Part shown: one piece after another, positions 24,900-24,996 of the stretch
Layout of the letters: every line of letters begins with the position of its first letter
How positions within the stretch are numbered: position 1 is the stretch's first letter
Assembly: GCA_964512955.1 (NCBI GenBank)
Contig: CAZEKX010000027.1
Location: forward strand, 1 to 24,996
Source of the DNA: HGM04593 sp964512955
GTDB taxonomy: Bacteria > Bacteroidota > Bacteroidia > Bacteroidales > Bacteroidaceae
DNA: 24,996 nt
Reading direction: 5' to 3'
Program-made: the position numbers and the translations under genes
Notes under the pieces: model-generated
Database searches by the model: none
Told to the model about the DNA's origin: nothing
The model's input: only the letters and a program-made list of their open reading frames with translations

Positions 24900-24951
24900 A
24901 TGCCTCGGAATCCAAAGAGTTGTTCTTTCTTTAAACTTTATGTCTTTTGTC

Positions 24952-24973
24952 TTTCCTTTTTTAAAAAAGGAAA
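24952..24973. terminator. 22-bp perfect palindrome, terminator-like
   Basis: TTTCCTTTTTT is joined directly to its reverse complement AAAAAAGGAAA with no loop. It may be the terminator of a gene beyond the right edge or a repeat-element end. The T- and A-tracts lie inside the stem, so classification is uncertain. Confidence 0.4.
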
Positions 24974-24996
24974 CGAAAAACTTTGCGCATGGGCGT

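Larger units (their letters stand above)
24563..24996. other. Gene-free region at the right end
   Basis: No plausible coding frame of useful length is visible on either strand. The stretch is very AT-rich and holds the ndk promoter, a degenerate direct repeat (24835-24899) and a palindrome (24952-24973). Confidence 0.7.

Overview
The window comes from a member of the Bacteroidota, most likely a gut-type Bacteroidales. The evidence is the promoter style (TAnnTTTG-like -7 boxes with few Shine-Dalgarno sites), a type II-C CRISPR-Cas9 locus with a 47-nt repeat, large secreted multidomain glycosidases, a C10 protease with InlB-type repeats, and a short C-terminal sorting-like tail shared by two secreted proteins. 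The exact genus cannot be read from the sequence.

Bases 1-8240 hold the CRISPR locus. cas9, cas1 and cas2 (170-5543) are joined by 1-nt TAATG overlaps, with no csn2 or cas4. A strong hairpin follows with its T-run on the minus strand. An array of 23 repeats and 22 spacers (5652-7387) comes next. In the orientation usual for type II-C crRNA, the array reads on the minus strand, opposite to the cas genes. Each repeat then contains TATCTTTG, a perfect Bacteroidota -7 box, preceded by GTTG at 19 bp. This suggests one promoter per repeat, as known for Neisseria and Campylobacter II-C arrays. Beyond the last, mutated repeat lies a headless coding remnant that looks like the C-terminal nuclease domain of a phage or polymorphic toxin. 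After it comes an orphan 30-nt repeat fragment, which is either an array relic or the anti-repeat of the tracrRNA. No tracrRNA can be called with certainty; four candidate stretches are compared.

Bases 8242-22174 are mostly glycan and protein breakdown. A secreted GH89 alpha-N-acetylglucosaminidase-like enzyme (minus strand) is followed by a DoxX-like membrane protein, mutS2 (minus), and a likely operon of a secreted GH31 enzyme plus a C10 cysteine protease. The GH31 enzyme has fn3, F5/8, dockerin and cohesin-like modules and may be an alpha-N-acetylgalactosaminidase. Together the secreted enzymes fit attack on mucin-type glycoproteins, with sugars trimmed and the peptide cut.

Bases 22196-24996 are housekeeping: a LysO-type lysine exporter split over two overlapping genes, a shared bidirectional terminator, an M23/LysM peptidoglycan hydrolase, and ndk. 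A 434-nt stretch at the right end has no gene; it holds an ndk promoter, a 21-nt direct repeat and a 22-bp perfect palindrome.
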